DNA of 6,863 bases, from positions 1 through 6,863 of the forward strand of contig CANJPN010000339.1 of the NCBI GenBank assembly GCA_947475855.1. Direction: 5' to 3'. Position numbers and translations under genes: made by a program. This DNA comes from Bradyrhizobiaceae bacterium. GTDB taxonomy: Bacteria; Pseudomonadota; Alphaproteobacteria; Rhizobiales; Hyphomicrobiaceae. This document shows positions 4,998-6,863 of the stretch, piece after piece. The notes under the pieces are model-generated. The model searched no databases. It was not told the DNA's origin and was given only the letters and a program-made list of their open reading frames with translations. Position 1 is the first letter of the stretch, and every line of letters starts with the position of its first letter.

Positions 4998-6863
4998 TCA
5001 ATTTCCGATGGCGCGTTTCTGGATGCCTTCGAGCAGGACTTTGGTCCCGGCGTCGAGACCGCTGGGCCCCGCCTTCTGGATGACGCGCCCGATCAGCAGC
5101 GCCAGCTCGGCATCGGGTTTGATGTCGGCGTTGGCGATGATGTCGCTGATTGTAGCTTCGCCGGGCGCCGAGCGGGAGAAGACGCTGGCGAGGTTGAGGT
5201 CCGGCTGTAGCGTTGGACGCGACCAGCTTCCGAATACGCGAAACGGCAGGCCGCTGAAGAACGAGGCTATGCGCGCGCGGCCATTGAGATCGAGGCGCTG
5301 CTCCACGATACCGATGGTGCCTTCCGCTTTAACCCCAAGCAACGGACCGCCCATGGTGACCGTCGATTCTCTCACGACGCCATTTTCGATCTTGAGGTCC
5401 GTGTTGAGGCCAGTGACTGCCGTGCGCCGTTCAGGATCGTACTCGCGGTTGCCGGTCAGCCAGCGGATCACGGTGCTGAGCGTGATGTTGCCGAGGTCGT
5501 AGCCCAGGACGTGCCCCTGGGCCATGTTTGTCTGCACGGTTCCGGTTAGTTGCTCGACGAGCTGCTTCTGCGAATTGCCCGTGGAGCGGATGTCGGCATC
5601 GATGCTGGTATTGCCATCGAGCAGCGGTGTCACCCCGAACGCTTCCGACATCGCGTAGAGGTCTACGCCTTCGCCCTTTACTTTGGCAGAAATGGCAGGC
5701 ACGGGCTGGCGCGCATCGATGCGAGCGCGGCCGCTGAGCTTGCCATCCTTGGTGCCCAGGCCGTTGCCTTCGAGCGTGAGCGCCCCGTCGTCCAGCACGG
5801 TCTTCAATTGCGGCACGACGAACTGCATGCCGCGGACATCGAGGCTTTTCACCGCCCACTCGACATCGAGATCGACAGCCCGAAGGCCTGACAGATCGAA
5901 CTTCACTTCGCTCCAGGGGGATGATGCTTGCTTGGATTTCGCGCGGGTAGCTGCCGGAACCAGATCGTCGGCCGGAATCGCCGGTATCTCCATCGTGCCG
6001 CCGCGCTTCACCGGCGCATCGAGCATCGCGCGCATATAAGTCTTGAAGACGTCGCCCAGCGGCACTTCCGGCTCGATGACCTGAGGCTTCGAACCGGCAG
6101 ATGTACCAGGCTGCAATTGAGGCCGCGGCTTGACCGGCGTGACACCGAGGTAGGCGTCGGCGTCGAGTTTGTCGGAGGCCACTTTGCCGGAAATCTTCGG
6201 CCGTGCGCCTGCGATATCAATCGCCATGGAACCTGTGAGCACGTTCGTACCGTGACCAATGCGGCCATTGGCAAGTACAACCCGCGTCGATGTGGCGTCG
6301 ATATCGCCGGCGAGATCGGCGGGCCCTTTGACAGTCGCAGGCACGCTCATGCCGAGCCAGTTTGCCAGCGCGTCGACCGACGTCGTAGCAGCCCGCGTGC
6401 GACCCTTGAAGGATGTGGTCGAGCCCGTTTCGATGCGGCCGTCGAAATCAACGGAACCATGGCTCGCCTTCAGCGAGACATTGGCAGGAACGGCCGGTCC
6501 TGCCGTCAGCGCTTCGGGAGACGGCAGCTTGAAGGTGCCGCTCACGCGGTCCTTCTTGTGGGTGAAGGCGACCGCCGCGTCGACCGGCGCACCGAACGCC
6601 AGCACAGGGGCGGCGACGCTGACATCGTCCAGACCCATGGGCGCTGCGCCTGCAGCCCGTGTGGGCTGCGCCACGGACAACGAGCCACTGGTAAACGCAA
6701 AGCCCTGCAGGCGCGCCGTGGTGGCGCTTTTGGCAGCGGCCGTCATCGTGCCGGCGCGGATAGTGCCCGTGCCCTCGTTGACGAAAGTCGCGGCGGTGCT
6801 CTTGACGGTGACGTCATCGATCGCGGCTGAGGTAACCGACTTGGCTGTGGCCGTAATCCCGGA
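4998..6863 (-). CDS. AsmA-family envelope protein, N-terminus cut by window edge
   Basis: The frame is open from base 6863 to TGA at 5000-4998, giving 621 residues. A first in-window ATG at 6746 is not the start, since the 39 codons before it are open and similar in composition. The sequence is beta-rich and repetitive, with alternating short strands and Gly/Asp turns. Near the C-terminus are AsmA-type signatures: a DADI...GNSQKQLVEQLTGTVQ segment followed by AQGHVLGYDLGNI (about 422-460), then ENGVVRES, GPLLGVKAEGTIGI and LDLNGRARI (about 493-532), and the closing PFRVFGSWSRPTLQPDL (about 540-556). A Pro-rich linker spans about 240-270. AsmA-like proteins are inner-membrane-anchored periplasmic proteins linked to outer-membrane assembly and phospholipid transport. 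The anchor would be in the missing N-terminus. It has no evident functional tie to the oxygenase genes downstream. Confidence 0.85.
   Translation of the reverse strand, partial: SGITATAKSVTSAAIDDVTVKSTAATFVNEGTGTIRAGTMTAAAKSATTARLQGFAFTSGSLSVAQPTRAAGAAPMGLDDVSVAAPVLAFGAPVDAAVAFTHKKDRVSGTFKLPSPEALTAGPAVPANVSLKASHGSVDFDGRIETGSTTSFKGRTRAATTSVDALANWLGMSVPATVKGPADLAGDIDATSTRVVLANGRIGHGTNVLTGSMAIDIAGARPKISGKVASDKLDADAYLGVTPVKPRPQLQPGTSAGSKPQVIEPEVPLGDVFKTYMRAMLDAPVKRGGTMEIPAIPADDLVPAATRAKSKQASSPWSEVKFDLSGLRAVDLDVEWAVKSLDVRGMQFVVPQLKTVLDDGALTLEGNGLGTKDGKLSGRARIDARQPVPAISAKVKGEGVDLYAMSEAFGVTPLLDGNTSIDADIRSTGNSQKQLVEQLTGTVQTNMAQGHVLGYDLGNITLSTVIRWLTGNREYDPERRTAVTGLNTDLKIENGVVRESTVTMGGPLLGVKAEGTIGIVEQRLDLNGRARIASFFSGLPFRVFGSWSRPTLQPDLNLASVFSRSAPGEATISDIIANADIKPDAELALLIGRVIQKAGPSGLDAGTKVLLEGIQKRAIGN

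Noticed and set aside
4777..5001. A 74-residue minus-strand frame in the gap between AsmA and alpha
   Set aside because: It starts at a non-ATG codon overlapping the AsmA end, has no ribosome site or motif, and runs through the inverted-repeat cluster.
5928..6830. A 300-residue open frame on the plus strand opposite the AsmA gene
   Set aside because: Arg/His/Gly-rich composition without domains, typical of the shadow of a GC-rich gene; the minus-strand frame has clear AsmA features and stays open to the window edge.

Overview
This is a GC-rich, densely coded segment of what looks like an alphaproteobacterial chromosome. The likely group is the Hyphomicrobiales (Bradyrhizobium/Rhodopseudomonas/Afipia-type). 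That placement rests on the gene set, on codon use, and on an intergenic palindrome of the GGGTGCGGTA type that I associate from memory with those genomes. It is an inference, not a computed assignment.

Left part (1-2766): a cobalamin lower-ligand assembly block. A histidine phosphatase of the CobC/alpha-ribazole-phosphatase type runs leftward off the window edge (384 to 1). Divergent from it, a tightly packed rightward operon holds cobU (cobP), cobT and cobS (464-2766). The first two genes abut, and the last two overlap by ATGA. CobU activates adenosylcobinamide to its GDP form. CobT makes alpha-ribazole phosphate from dimethylbenzimidazole. CobS joins the two, and a CobC-type phosphatase removes the phosphate. 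Together they complete the nucleotide loop of B12.

Middle part (2788-4737), leftward: the two subunits of a Rieske non-haem-iron aromatic-ring hydroxylating oxygenase, alpha (4737-3478) then beta (3303-2788). From memory they resemble the terephthalate TphA2/TphA3 and anthranilate AndAc/AndAd types. All iron ligands are visible. No reductase or ferredoxin gene is in the window, so electron supply must come from elsewhere. The 174-base gap between the subunit genes holds a palindromic REP-like element. The beta gene converges on cobS with only 21 bases between their stop codons.

Right part (4738-6863): a 260-base non-coding stretch precedes the oxygenase operon and carries a cluster of inverted repeats, the best with 15-base arms matching at 14 positions. 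Beyond it, also leftward, is the C-terminal 621 residues of an AsmA-family envelope protein whose start lies outside the window.

Nothing here is clearly an undescribed system. The points most worth checking are the inverted-repeat cluster upstream of the oxygenase, the palindromic element between its subunit genes, and the oxygenase's substrate and missing electron-transfer partner.
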